Source: CALCHX01 sp035761165
GTDB taxonomy: Bacteria > Gemmatimonadota > Gemmatimonadetes > Gemmatimonadales > Gemmatimonadaceae
Direction of reading: 5' to 3'
DNA: 16,795 nt
NCBI GenBank assembly: GCA_035761165.1
Contig: DASTRO010000064.1
Span: forward strand, 1 to 16,795
The translations under genes were made by a program, and so were the position numbers. This document shows positions 1 through 7,178 of the stretch, in pieces. How positions within the stretch are numbered: position 1 is the first letter of the stretch; the number at the start of each line of letters is the position of its first letter. The notes beneath the pieces are model-generated. The model was not told where the DNA came from and made no database searches. It saw nothing but the letters and a program-made list of their open reading frames with translations.

Positions 1-71
1 GGCGTGAGTCTCTCACGTCGGCGCCGGAGACAAATATACCCGACCGCGCCGGGGGCGGGCCAGCCGAACGC

Positions 72-1895
72 CTACGGCACCGCCTCCACCGCGCCCGGCA
101 GCGCGCCGCGCAGCTGCCACACCGGGAACTCGCCCCCAGCCCGCAGCTCGGCGTCGAACACGTTCCACGTCACCAGCCCATCGTCCGTGCGCGGGGCCAG
201 GAGCACCGTGGCCAGGCGGGAGAGCGGCTGGCGCGCCGACACCAGGAAGGCTCCCGCCGGCACCGTCTCGCGGCGCGTCGTCCACCGGTCGCCGAGGAGC
301 GTCACCTCGCGGTGCCCCTGGAAGGCGCGGCGCGCCAGGGCCACCGAGTCGATGCGGAAGGCCGCGACGTCGCCCGTCCATGGCTGCGTGAGGCGCGAGA
401 CGGCGATGCCGTGCAGGCGGAGCAGTCGCACCGCCGCCGTGTCCGTGGCGGGGAGGAGCCAGCCGGCCGGCGCGTCGCGCTCGAGCGTGGCCTGGAAGCG
501 GATGAACGACGGCATGCGGATCGCCCGGTACTGCCCCGTGCGCCGGAAGCCGCGGCGCACGCCCGGTGCGCTCCGCGCCGAGTCGCCCGTGGCCTCCAGA
601 TCCTCGGCCACGATCCACTCCAGCGGCGCCGTCTCGGGGAGCTCGGAGCGGATGGCGACGCCCCGCGGGCCCACCACCGCGGCGGTGTCGGCCGCGCGCT
701 CGGCGGCGCGGATCGCGTTCCCCTGCTCGGCCACGAGGCTCAGCAGCTCGCGCACGAAGGCGTACGTGGACGCCACGCGGCGGTCGAGCGGGTCGTGCGA
801 GAACGCCTCGCTCAGCACCGAGAGCCGATTGCGCAGGCCGTAGTAGTTGGTGCCGTAGCGCGGCGTGTGCTCGTAGGTGCGCCAGCTCGCCTTGTTCGTG
901 TCGGCCGGCGACCCGCCGTACTCGTCCTCGAAGTTGCCGTAGTGGTACGTGGGGTAGCCGTGACGCGCCGCGACGCGCCGCTCCAGCTCGGGGAGGAAGG
1001 TGTCGAAGCTGTAGTCGGCCAGCGGCGCGGCCGGGTGGAGCGACGGCGAGTACGTCAGCGCGTAGCCGTGATAGCTGCCGTCGGTCGTGTGCAGGTCGAC
1101 GAAGACGTGCGGATCCCACGCGTTGAACATGGCGAGCGAGGCGCGCGTCTCCGGCGCCTCCGCCTTCACGTAGTCGCGATTCAGGTCGAAGCCCTGCCCG
1201 TTGGGCCGCTGGCCGATCCGCTCCGGCCCGTTCTGCGCGCCGCGCTGCCGGTCCTGCGGCCCCCAGGCCTCGTTGCCGTCCGCGTTGTAGATCGGCACGG
1301 CGACGAGGACGATGGAGTCGAGCACGTTGGGCTCGGAGTCCATGAGGAGGTCGCGCAGCAGCATCTGCAGCGCTTCCTTCCCCTCCACCTCGCCGCCGTG
1401 GATGTTCCCCTGCACGTAGACGATGGGCCGGTCCAGCGCGCGCGCCTCGGCCGGGGTGCTCACCATCGGCCGCGAGGCCACGACGTACGGCAGCTCGCGC
1501 CCCTGCGTCGTCCGTCCGATGACGCCGCGCGCCACGCGCAGCCCGCGCCCCTCGAGCGAGTCGAGGAAGGCAACGACGTCCTCGTACGTGGAGGTCTCGC
1601 TGTAGTCCGTGCGCTCGGGGCGGGTGAGCGGCACGCCGCTCGGGATCGGCAGCCGGTCCGCGCCGCCCGGCGGCGGCACGCGCACGTGCGTGCCCGCCGG
1701 GGCGTCCGGCGCGAGCCCACGCACCGTCGGCGCCCCGAGCGGCCCGTCCGCATAGGCCGCCTCCCCGGCCGCCCCGGCCTCCATCCGCGCGGAGGTGGTG
1801 CAGGCCCCCAGCGCGAGGCAGGCCAGGATGAGGCCCGCCCCCGCGACGCACTTCCTCGACGCTCGACGCTCGACGCTCGACGCTCGCACTTTCAC
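72..1895 (-). CDS. M14 family zinc carboxypeptidase, lipoprotein
   Basis: A 607-residue exported metallopeptidase, expected to remove C-terminal residues from peptides at the cell envelope. The N-terminus has a basic stretch (residues 4-15), a hydrophobic core and a lipobox LGAC with Cys32 as the probable lipidated residue. M14 signatures are present in order: zinc ligands in NIHGGEVEGKE (His166, Glu169), substrate-binding DLNRD (Arg240), third zinc ligand in DLHTTDG (His269) and a candidate general base in LSEAFS (Glu363). The C-terminal 230 residues or so lie outside the peptidase core. GTG at 1895 is chosen because it overlaps the TGA of the upstream peptidase gene (GTGA), has GGAG five bases upstream, and no ATG/GTG/TTG exists in frame between the heptamer repeat and the hydrophobic segment. 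The second in-frame GTG (1889) is possible. Codons 4-13 are made of a GTCGAGC heptamer array, which is odd for a coding start. The family call is secure; the substrate is unknown. Confidence 0.9.
   Translation of the reverse strand: MKVRASSVERRASRKCVAGAGLILACLALGACTTSARMEAGAAGEAAYADGPLGAPTVRGLAPDAPAGTHVRVPPPGGADRLPIPSGVPLTRPERTDYSETSTYEDVVAFLDSLEGRGLRVARGVIGRTTQGRELPYVVASRPMVSTPAEARALDRPIVYVQGNIHGGEVEGKEALQMLLRDLLMDSEPNVLDSIVLVAVPIYNADGNEAWGPQDRQRGAQNGPERIGQRPNGQGFDLNRDYVKAEAPETRASLAMFNAWDPHVFVDLHTTDGSYHGYALTYSPSLHPAAPLADYSFDTFLPELERRVAARHGYPTYHYGNFEDEYGGSPADTNKASWRTYEHTPRYGTNYYGLRNRLSVLSEAFSHDPLDRRVASTYAFVRELLSLVAEQGNAIRAAERAADTAAVVGPRGVAIRSELPETAPLEWIVAEDLEATGDSARSAPGVRRGFRRTGQYRAIRMPSFIRFQATLERDAPAGWLLPATDTAAVRLLRLHGIAVSRLTQPWTGDVAAFRIDSVALARRAFQGHREVTLLGDRWTTRRETVPAGAFLVSARQPLSRLATVLLAPRTDDGLVTWNVFDAELRAGGEFPVWQLRGALPGAVEAVP
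1855..1882 (-). repeat. GTCGAGC heptamer array (4 units) at a gene start
   Basis: Four perfect tandem copies of CTCGACG on the plus strand (GTCGAGC type on the minus strand) sit within codons 5-14 of the M14 lipoprotein gene and about 10 nt past the stop codon of the upstream S9 peptidase gene. Seven is not a multiple of three, so gain or loss of a unit changes the downstream frame. Confidence 0.9.
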
Positions 1896-4201
1896 AGGTT
1901 CTCCGTGATGAACTTGGTGAACATCGTGTACAGGTGATACGACGTGTTCCCGCCCGAGATGGAATGCGTGCGGTTCGGGTAGAACAGCTCGTAGAACGGC
2001 TTGCCCAGCTCGATGAGCCGCTGGCTCATCTGGATGGTGTTCTGCGGATGCACGTTGTCGTCGCCGGTGCCGTGCACGATGAGCAGCCGCGCCGTGAGCC
2101 CCTCCATGTTGTTCTGCGGCGCCGAGCGCTCGTAGCCCGCCGCGTTCTCGCTCGGCAGCCACATGAAGCGCTCGGTGTAGATCGTGTCGTAGAGCCGGAA
2201 GTCGGTCACCGGGGCGACCGAGAGCCCGGCCTTGAAGACGTCGCCGCCACGACCGGTGGTCATCAGCGTCATGTAGCCGCCGTAGCTCCACCCCCAGATG
2301 CCGATGCGCGACGCGTCCACCCACGGGCGCGCGCCCAGCCACCTCGCGGCGTCGATCTGGTCCTGCGATTCCCGGATCCCCAGCTGGTACTGCGTGATCT
2401 TGCGGAAGTCGCGGCCACGCCAGGCGGCGCCGCGGTTGTCCACGCAGACCACGACGTAGCCCTGCTGCGCCAGCGACTGGTGCCAGAGGTAGCGCGTGCC
2501 GCCCCAGGCGTCGCTCACCTGCGGCGACGCCGGCCCACCGTAGACGTACATCAGCACGGGATAGTGCCGCGTGCTGTCGAAGTCGGCCGGCACGATGCGG
2601 TAGGCGTCGAGCAGCGTGCCGTCGGGCATCGGTACCTCGAAGAACTGGGGCGGGCGCACGGCAAGCGCGGCGAGGCTCGCCATCAGCTTCGCGTTGTCCT
2701 CCAGCACGCGGGCGCGCCGCATGGCCGGCAGCTCGTAGAGGATGGCGGTGGTCGGCGTGCTCGCGGTGCTGTAGCTGTCCACCAGCCAGCGTGCGCCGGG
2801 GCCGATGGTCACGTTGTGCGTGCCGGGCTCGGTGGTGACGCGTTCCCAGCCCGTGCCGTCCAGCGACGCACGGTAGATCTGGCGCTGCGTGGGATCGGGC
2901 GCGGCCGCCTGCACGTAGAGCTCGCCGCGCCTCTCGTCCACGCCCTCGATGGCGAGGACGTCCATGCCGTCGCGCGTCACCTGCCGCAGCAGCTTCCCGC
3001 TGCGGTCGAAGAGATAGACCTGGCGCCAGCCGCTCCGGTCGCTGAGCAGCAGGAAGCGTTGACCGTCCTCGATCCACACCGGGTCCTCGACGTCGACGTA
3101 GGCCGAGTCGCGGTCGGTGGTGACGACGCGTCCGCGCCCGCTCGTCGCGCTCACCACGAGCAGGTCCATGCGGTCCTGCTTGCGCGGCAGCCGCTGCACG
3201 TAGACGCTGTCGTCCCCCAGCCAGTCCATGCGCGCCAGGTACTGCCCGGTGTCGCCCCCCACCTCCAGCCAGCGTGTCGCGCCGCCGCTGGCGGGGATCA
3301 CGCCGATGCGCACACGCGAGTTCGGGTACCCCGCCTTCGGATAGCGCAGCGTCTCGACGGTGGGGTAGGTCGGCAGCATGTCCTCCATCGGGTACGCGGG
3401 GACGGCCGACTGGTCGAAGCGCCAGTAGGCGATGCGACGCGAGTCGGGGCTCCAGCGGAAGGCGTCGCGCAGCCCGAGCTCCTCCTCGTAGACCCAGTCG
3501 GTGGTGCCGTTGATGATGTTCGGGCTGCCGTCGGTGGTGAGCTGCGTGCTGTGCCCGGTGGCCAGATCGGTGACCCACAGGTTGTTGCCGCGCACGAACG
3601 CCACCTGCCGGCTGTCCGGCGAGAACTTGGCGAACATCTGCAGCTCGGGGTCCTTCACGCGGTCGACGACGTAGCCCGGCACCCCCTCCGGCCGGTCGAG
3701 CGGCTCGGCCAGCGACGGCACCTCGGCGGTGTCCGCCGGCGGACGCAGCGGTGGCGGGCCGGAGACGATGGGTGTGGTGCGGTGCGTCCGGAAGTCGTGC
3801 ACGTGGTAGACGCCACGCGTGTTGCTGCGCCAGACGCGCACCGAGTTGGAGAAGAGGAGCGCCTTCGTCTCGTCCGGCGAGAGCTCGATGCTCTCGACCT
3901 CGATCCGTCGTCCGCTGCCGTCGACGAGCTGCGCCGCGTCGGCCAGCTCGGTCACGGCGCCGGTAACGAGGTCCACCCGCACGATGTCGGTGCCGCCGGC
4001 CGAGTCGGGGCGCAGGTCGAGGTAGGAGCGCCCGTCGTTCATCCAGACGACGCTCGGCATCGGCGCGCTGGCGAAGTCGGACGTCTTGAAGAGGCGCTCG
4101 ACGGTGATGCGGCTGGCGGGCGTCTGCTGCGCGACGAGCAGCGCGGGCACGAGGGCGATCGTGCCGACGAGGGTGGCGGCGGGACGGCTGAGGAGTCGCA
4201 T
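1892..4201 (-). CDS. S9 family dipeptidyl-peptidase IV-like serine peptidase
   Basis: A 769-residue secreted prolyl-oligopeptidase-family enzyme, expected to release N-terminal dipeptides in the periplasm. A signal peptide occupies about residues 1-24 (cleavage near LLVAQ). A DPP IV-type beta-propeller follows (about 40-500) and carries the double-glutamate motif DWVYEEEL (Glu239-Glu240) that binds the substrate amino terminus in this family. The C-terminal alpha/beta hydrolase has the full triad: Ser639 in GWSYGGYM, Asp714 in HGTGDDNVH, His746 in NRTHS. Length matches bacterial DPP IV homologues. The ATG at 4201 is the natural start for the signal peptide; no clear Shine-Dalgarno precedes it. 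A TAGAAT hexamer about 25 nt upstream of the start is a weak -10 candidate. The gene is translationally coupled to the downstream M14 carboxypeptidase, so the two probably act together on extracellular peptides. Confidence 0.93.
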   Translation of the reverse strand: MRLLSRPAATLVGTIALVPALLVAQQTPASRITVERLFKTSDFASAPMPSVVWMNDGRSYLDLRPDSAGGTDIVRVDLVTGAVTELADAAQLVDGSGRRIEVESIELSPDETKALLFSNSVRVWRSNTRGVYHVHDFRTHRTTPIVSGPPPLRPPADTAEVPSLAEPLDRPEGVPGYVVDRVKDPELQMFAKFSPDSRQVAFVRGNNLWVTDLATGHSTQLTTDGSPNIINGTTDWVYEEELGLRDAFRWSPDSRRIAYWRFDQSAVPAYPMEDMLPTYPTVETLRYPKAGYPNSRVRIGVIPASGGATRWLEVGGDTGQYLARMDWLGDDSVYVQRLPRKQDRMDLLVVSATSGRGRVVTTDRDSAYVDVEDPVWIEDGQRFLLLSDRSGWRQVYLFDRSGKLLRQVTRDGMDVLAIEGVDERRGELYVQAAAPDPTQRQIYRASLDGTGWERVTTEPGTHNVTIGPGARWLVDSYSTASTPTTAILYELPAMRRARVLEDNAKLMASLAALAVRPPQFFEVPMPDGTLLDAYRIVPADFDSTRHYPVLMYVYGGPASPQVSDAWGGTRYLWHQSLAQQGYVVVCVDNRGAAWRGRDFRKITQYQLGIRESQDQIDAARWLGARPWVDASRIGIWGWSYGGYMTLMTTGRGGDVFKAGLSVAPVTDFRLYDTIYTERFMWLPSENAAGYERSAPQNNMEGLTARLLIVHGTGDDNVHPQNTIQMSQRLIELGKPFYELFYPNRTHSISGGNTSYHLYTMFTKFITENL

Positions 4202-4256
4202 GGCAGTGATGGGCGCGGGTCAGCGAATTCTACACGAGACGCGGGGCGAGGGGAGC

Positions 4257-4402
4257 GACGAGCGACGAGCGATGAGCGATGAGCGATGAGCGATGAGCGA
4301 CGAGCGATGAGCGATGAGCGACGAGTGACCCGCACACCCCTGGGGACGCCAGGACTGGCCAGCCCGAGGCCCCCGCTCGTCGCTCGTCGCTCGTCGCTCA
4401 TC
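4257..4402. repeat. Composite repeat, copy 1: heptamer arms around a 48-nt core
   Basis: Ten GAYGAGC units (4257-4326, the last being GACGAGT) are followed by a 48-nt core (4327-4374, starting GACCCGCACACC) and then four inverted units GCTCRTC (4375-4402). The arms can form a stem of up to 28 bp around the core, which itself holds CCTGG/CCAGG. It ends two bases before the stop codon of the CBM48 gene and fills most of the 203-nt gap before the S9 peptidase gene. The core recurs inverted at 7801-7848 with two differences, so this is a dispersed repeat and not a local low-complexity accident. Confidence 0.9.
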
Positions 4403-4404
4403 TC

Positions 4405-5595
4405 CTACTTCCGCACCACCAGCAGCCCCACCTCCCCGCCGAACCCGTCCGGCACCGCCGTCAGCATCGGTGGCGCGCGCCAGGCGCCGCCATTGGTACG
4501 CAGGTTCACGCGGTGCACTCCCGCGGAGAGCTTCACCTCCAGCACCCACCAGCCCTCGGACCCGCGCTGCAGCCGCACCGGCTGCCAGTCCGTGAAGTCG
4601 CCCATCAGCTCCGCACTCCGCGCGCCCGGCAGGTCGAGGCGCAGCCGCACGCGCCCGTCGTCCAGCTCCTCCACCGTCAGCACCTCGGCGCGCGACGCGG
4701 CGGCGCTGTCGCGGCCCGGTGGCGTGTCCGTGCCGAGCGGTGCGCGTGGCGGGCGCGTGACGCGCGGCAGCAGGACGCGTGGCGGCTCGGCGCGCGTCCC
4801 CCGCGTCTCGATGCGCAGGCCGAGCGTGGCGTAGGAGCCGCCCACCGCGTGCGTGATCGGGTCGGCGAGCGTGCGTCCCACCGAGGCGACGACCGACAGC
4901 CGGTCGCGCACGGGGACGATCGCGTCCACCGTCCCCCAGACGCGTGCGTCCGATGTCCCCGCCGCCAGGCTGCCGGCGCGCACGCCGAGCTCCGTCCCCA
5001 GCTCCGCGCGCGCGAACGTCCAGCGTGCCAGCGCGGTCACGTCCACCAGCGGATGCTCCTCGGCCAGCGTGGGCTGGACGATGAGGCCGGCGCGCACGCC
5101 GTCCAGCCGCATCCACGCGCCCGCCTCGGCCTGCCGCACGCCGGCGCCCAACCCCTCGTCGAGCGCGCTCCAGGCCAGGCCGCCGCCGATCCACGCCCCG
5201 TGCTCGAGGCCACCCACGTGGAGACGCACGATCCCCTGCACCGCGCTCGAGCTGCCGATCGTCTCGTGGTAGCCCGCCGAGATCGAGCCGGCGAGCTCGG
5301 CGCGCATGCCGCGCAGCGGCGGGGAGAAGGTGGACGCCGCCACCGCGCCCTGCACGTTCAGGTGCCCGCTCTCGTAGCGGGCCACCGCGCCGCGCGCGCC
5401 GAGGGTGGCGTTCCGCGTCTCCAGCCGCACGAGCCCGCTCGCACTGACCAGCGACGACGGGAGGAACTGGTCGTAGTGCGTGTACGCCGCACCGACGTCG
5501 ACGGCGGCGCTGGCGCGCAGCGGCGTGGAGTCCAGCGGGGCCCGCGCCGCCGGTTGCGCGGACGCCAAAGCGGGGGCGGCGCCGACGAGCAGCAC
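4405..5595 (-). CDS. Secreted beta-rich protein with C-terminal CBM48 glycogen-binding domain
   Basis: At least 396 residues. An export signal (VLLVGAAPALASAQ) precedes about 270 residues of alternating short beta-strand pattern rich in Gly, Ala and aromatics, resembling an outer-membrane barrel or beta-sandwich. After a Pro/Arg-rich linker (about 265-300) comes an AMPK-beta/CBM48 E-set domain (about 303-396) with GDFTDW (332-337) and a second Trp (372) at the two positions that stack on glucan in this fold. The GTG start at 5595 gives a signal peptide without a basic n-region. The frame stays open to 5694, and an unusual CTG at 5637, preceded by GAGAGGAGAGG, would add an Arg-rich segment and make a normal signal peptide, so the true start is uncertain. 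It lies 96 nt (54 nt from the CTG) after the secreted helical gene and probably belongs to the same sigma operon. No catalytic domain is visible. Confidence 0.75.
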   Translation of the reverse strand: MLLVGAAPALASAQPAARAPLDSTPLRASAAVDVGAAYTHYDQFLPSSLVSASGLVRLETRNATLGARGAVARYESGHLNVQGAVAASTFSPPLRGMRAELAGSISAGYHETIGSSSAVQGIVRLHVGGLEHGAWIGGGLAWSALDEGLGAGVRQAEAGAWMRLDGVRAGLIVQPTLAEEHPLVDVTALARWTFARAELGTELGVRAGSLAAGTSDARVWGTVDAIVPVRDRLSVVASVGRTLADPITHAVGGSYATLGLRIETRGTRAEPPRVLLPRVTRPPRAPLGTDTPPGRDSAAASRAEVLTVEELDDGRVRLRLDLPGARSAELMGDFTDWQPVRLQRGSEGWWVLEVKLSAGVHRVNLRTNGGAWRAPPMLTAVPDGFGGEVGLLVVRK

Positions 5596-5691
5596 CGTCC
5601 CCGCGGCGGACCGTCCTCGACGGGCCGCGACGTTCAGCCGGCCTCTCCTCTCGATCCTGTCCTCCTCGCCCAGGACCGCCGGCTCAGAACG

Positions 5692-6408
5692 TCAGGGCTT
5701 GCGCTTGGCGGGCGGGCGGTGATTGGTGGGTGCGGACGCGTTCCCGGGATCGCCGGAATACAGATTCGGGGAATTCGCGCCCGTGGACAGGAGGCTGCGC
5801 TCCGCGCTCGCCGCGCGCAAGGAGGCAGCCGCGGCCGGCAGCGCGCCGACGCCGATATCGCGCTCGACGTCGCGCTGGAACTCGAGCAGCGCCGCGTCCT
5901 GGGCCCGCGCCAGCCGCAGCACCGTGCGCGCCGCCGTGTCGGTGGGCACGCCGAAGCCCACGAGGTCGGTGAGCACCGAGAGCGGCACGGTGAGCGAGGC
6001 CTGCGGCCGCGCCCGGCGCAGGCTGGCCAGCACCGACGGCGTGACGCCCGCCTCGAGCGCGCTCGCGCCGGCCTCGATCTCCACGTCGCTGGCCCCGCGG
6101 CCGAGCGCGGTGCGGGCCCGGCCGAGGGCGCGTCGCACGTCGCGCACGCTGCTCACGATCGCCCCGCCGGGCGCGTGCTTGCTGGCGCCCTCCAGCGCCC
6201 GATCCACCAGCTCCTCGACCGGGAGCCCGTCGCGCCGGGCCGCCTCCACCTCGGTCAGCACCTGCGTCCGCGTCGCCGGGTCGAGCCGCGTGCCGAGCCG
6301 CTCGGCCGGGGTGCGCGCACCCTGCGCCCCCGCGGCCGGTGCCGCGGCGAGGAGCGCCAGCGCGGCGAGCGCGGCGGCCAGCCGGGCCCCGCTACGACGG
6401 GACCTCAT
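5692..6408 (-). CDS. Small secreted helical protein, unknown function
   Basis: 238 residues; I do not recognise the family. The ATG at 6408 is chosen because it overlaps the stop of the upstream membrane protein gene (ATGA) and begins a textbook signal peptide: MRSRRSGAR, then an Ala/Leu core ending in APAAGAQ (about residues 1-30). The mature part is mostly predicted helix rich in Ala, Arg, Glu and Leu, with no cysteines, zinc motifs or obvious catalytic residues. The C-terminal 35 residues or so are polar and end in a basic PPAKRKP tail. Its place between two CBM48-containing proteins behind an ECF sigma factor suggests an accessory or regulatory role in that system, which is inference from context only. 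Confidence 0.75.
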   Translation of the reverse strand: MRSRRSGARLAAALAALALLAAAPAAGAQGARTPAERLGTRLDPATRTQVLTEVEAARRDGLPVEELVDRALEGASKHAPGGAIVSSVRDVRRALGRARTALGRGASDVEIEAGASALEAGVTPSVLASLRRARPQASLTVPLSVLTDLVGFGVPTDTAARTVLRLARAQDAALLEFQRDVERDIGVGALPAAAASLRAASAERSLLSTGANSPNLYSGDPGNASAPTNHRPPAKRKP

Positions 6409-7178
6409 GAGCGGCGCCCCGGGGTCACCGTGACCACCGAGTTGGGCGTGCCGAAGTCGGGACCCGGGGCCCGCGGTGCGGCCGGGTCGGGGAGCCACTT
6501 CTCGCCGTCCACGACAAAGGCGTAGCGATGCCGGCCCGGGGTGAGCGGCACGTCCACCGACCACATCCGTCCGCTCTGCGTCGGCCGCAGCTGCGTGGCC
6601 CCCACCTGCCAGTCGTTGAAGTCGCCGACCAGCGCCACCCGCTGCGCCTCCGGCGCGACGAGCACGAAGGTCACGACCTGCATGGTGTCGCTGCCCGTCG
6701 TGAGGCCCGCCGTTCCGGGCGCCGGGGCCGCCGTCGCGATCTCGCGCGAGCCCCCCTGGTCCCCGGTCCCTGGTCCCTGGTCCCTCACCATCACCAGCAA
6801 TGCCGCCGCTGCAGCGAGCCCCACGAGCCCACCGAGCGGCGAGATGCGCACCGTGCGCGGCCGGCGCAGCCAGCGCCAGGCGCGACGCGCCGCGGAGCCC
6901 CGGTCGGCCGGTCCGGCCGGCAGCGCGTCGAAGGGCCGGCTCGCCGGCGCGGGCTCGGCGGCCACCGCCGCCATGATCCGGTCGTCGAGCGTCGGATCGA
7001 GCCGTACGGGACGGCGCAGCGCGCGCGCCACCGACGCGACGAACGCGTCCGGTGCCTCGCTCATCGGCTCCGCCTGCCCCTGGCCGATCCGCGCCGCCTC
7101 GCGCGAATCCGGATCATCCTCGAACACGGTCCACCTCTCCTGGAAAGGGCGACGCTCGCCCGGACGCTCGTCCGTCAT
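6405..7178 (-). CDS. One-pass membrane protein with extracytoplasmic CBM48 domain; probable anti-sigma/sensor
   Basis: 257 residues. A cytoplasmic N-terminal part (1-112) contains RPVRLDPTLDDRIMAAV, resembling the helical segments of ECF-associated regulators, and ends in a basic stretch WRWLRRPRTVR. One transmembrane helix follows (about 113-131), then a Gly/Pro-rich linker and a CBM48/AMPK-beta E-set domain (about 170-250) with GDFNDW (185-190), VVDGEKW (Trp228) and a late Asn246. These match the two Trp and the Asn that contact glycogen in AMPK beta. There is no HxxxCxxC zinc anti-sigma motif. The start overlaps the sigma-factor stop (ATGA) and the stop overlaps the next gene (ATGA), the usual coupling of sigma and anti-sigma. 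Sugar sensing by the outer domain with sigma sequestration by the inner part is the inferred role. A heptamer array encodes the linker. Confidence 0.8.
   Translation of the reverse strand: MTDERPGERRPFQERWTVFEDDPDSREAARIGQGQAEPMSEAPDAFVASVARALRRPVRLDPTLDDRIMAAVAAEPAPASRPFDALPAGPADRGSAARRAWRWLRRPRTVRISPLGGLVGLAAAAALLVMVRDQGPGTGDQGGSREIATAAPAPGTAGLTTGSDTMQVVTFVLVAPEAQRVALVGDFNDWQVGATQLRPTQSGRMWSVDVPLTPGRHRYAFVVDGEKWLPDPAAPRAPGPDFGTPNSVVTVTPGRRS
6756..6783 (-). repeat. GGACCAG heptamer array (4 units) inside the membrane-protein gene
   Basis: Four tandem 7-mers (three CTGGTCC and one CCGGTCC on the plus strand) encode the short DQG/PGT/GDQG linker right after the transmembrane helix (about residues 132-142). 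A one-unit change would put the CBM48 domain out of frame while leaving the cytoplasmic and membrane parts intact. Confidence 0.85.

Noticed and set aside
1934..4282. 782-codon open frame on the plus strand opposite the S9 peptidase gene
   Set aside because: Composition is a string of Arg, His, Ala, Val and Gly without domains; it mirrors the high-GC codon pattern of the true gene.
4257..4402. CRISPR array
   Set aside because: Units are contiguous 7-mers with no spacers, and the arms are inverted around one core; no cas genes are present.
4513..6525. 670-codon plus-strand open frame opposite the CBM48 genes
   Set aside because: His/Arg-rich, spans two real genes and their spacer, no recognisable domain.
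6409..6564. 52-codon N-terminal extension of the small secreted protein
   Set aside because: It overlaps the CBM48 coding sequence in another frame; the signal peptide and ATGA overlap fix the start at 6408.
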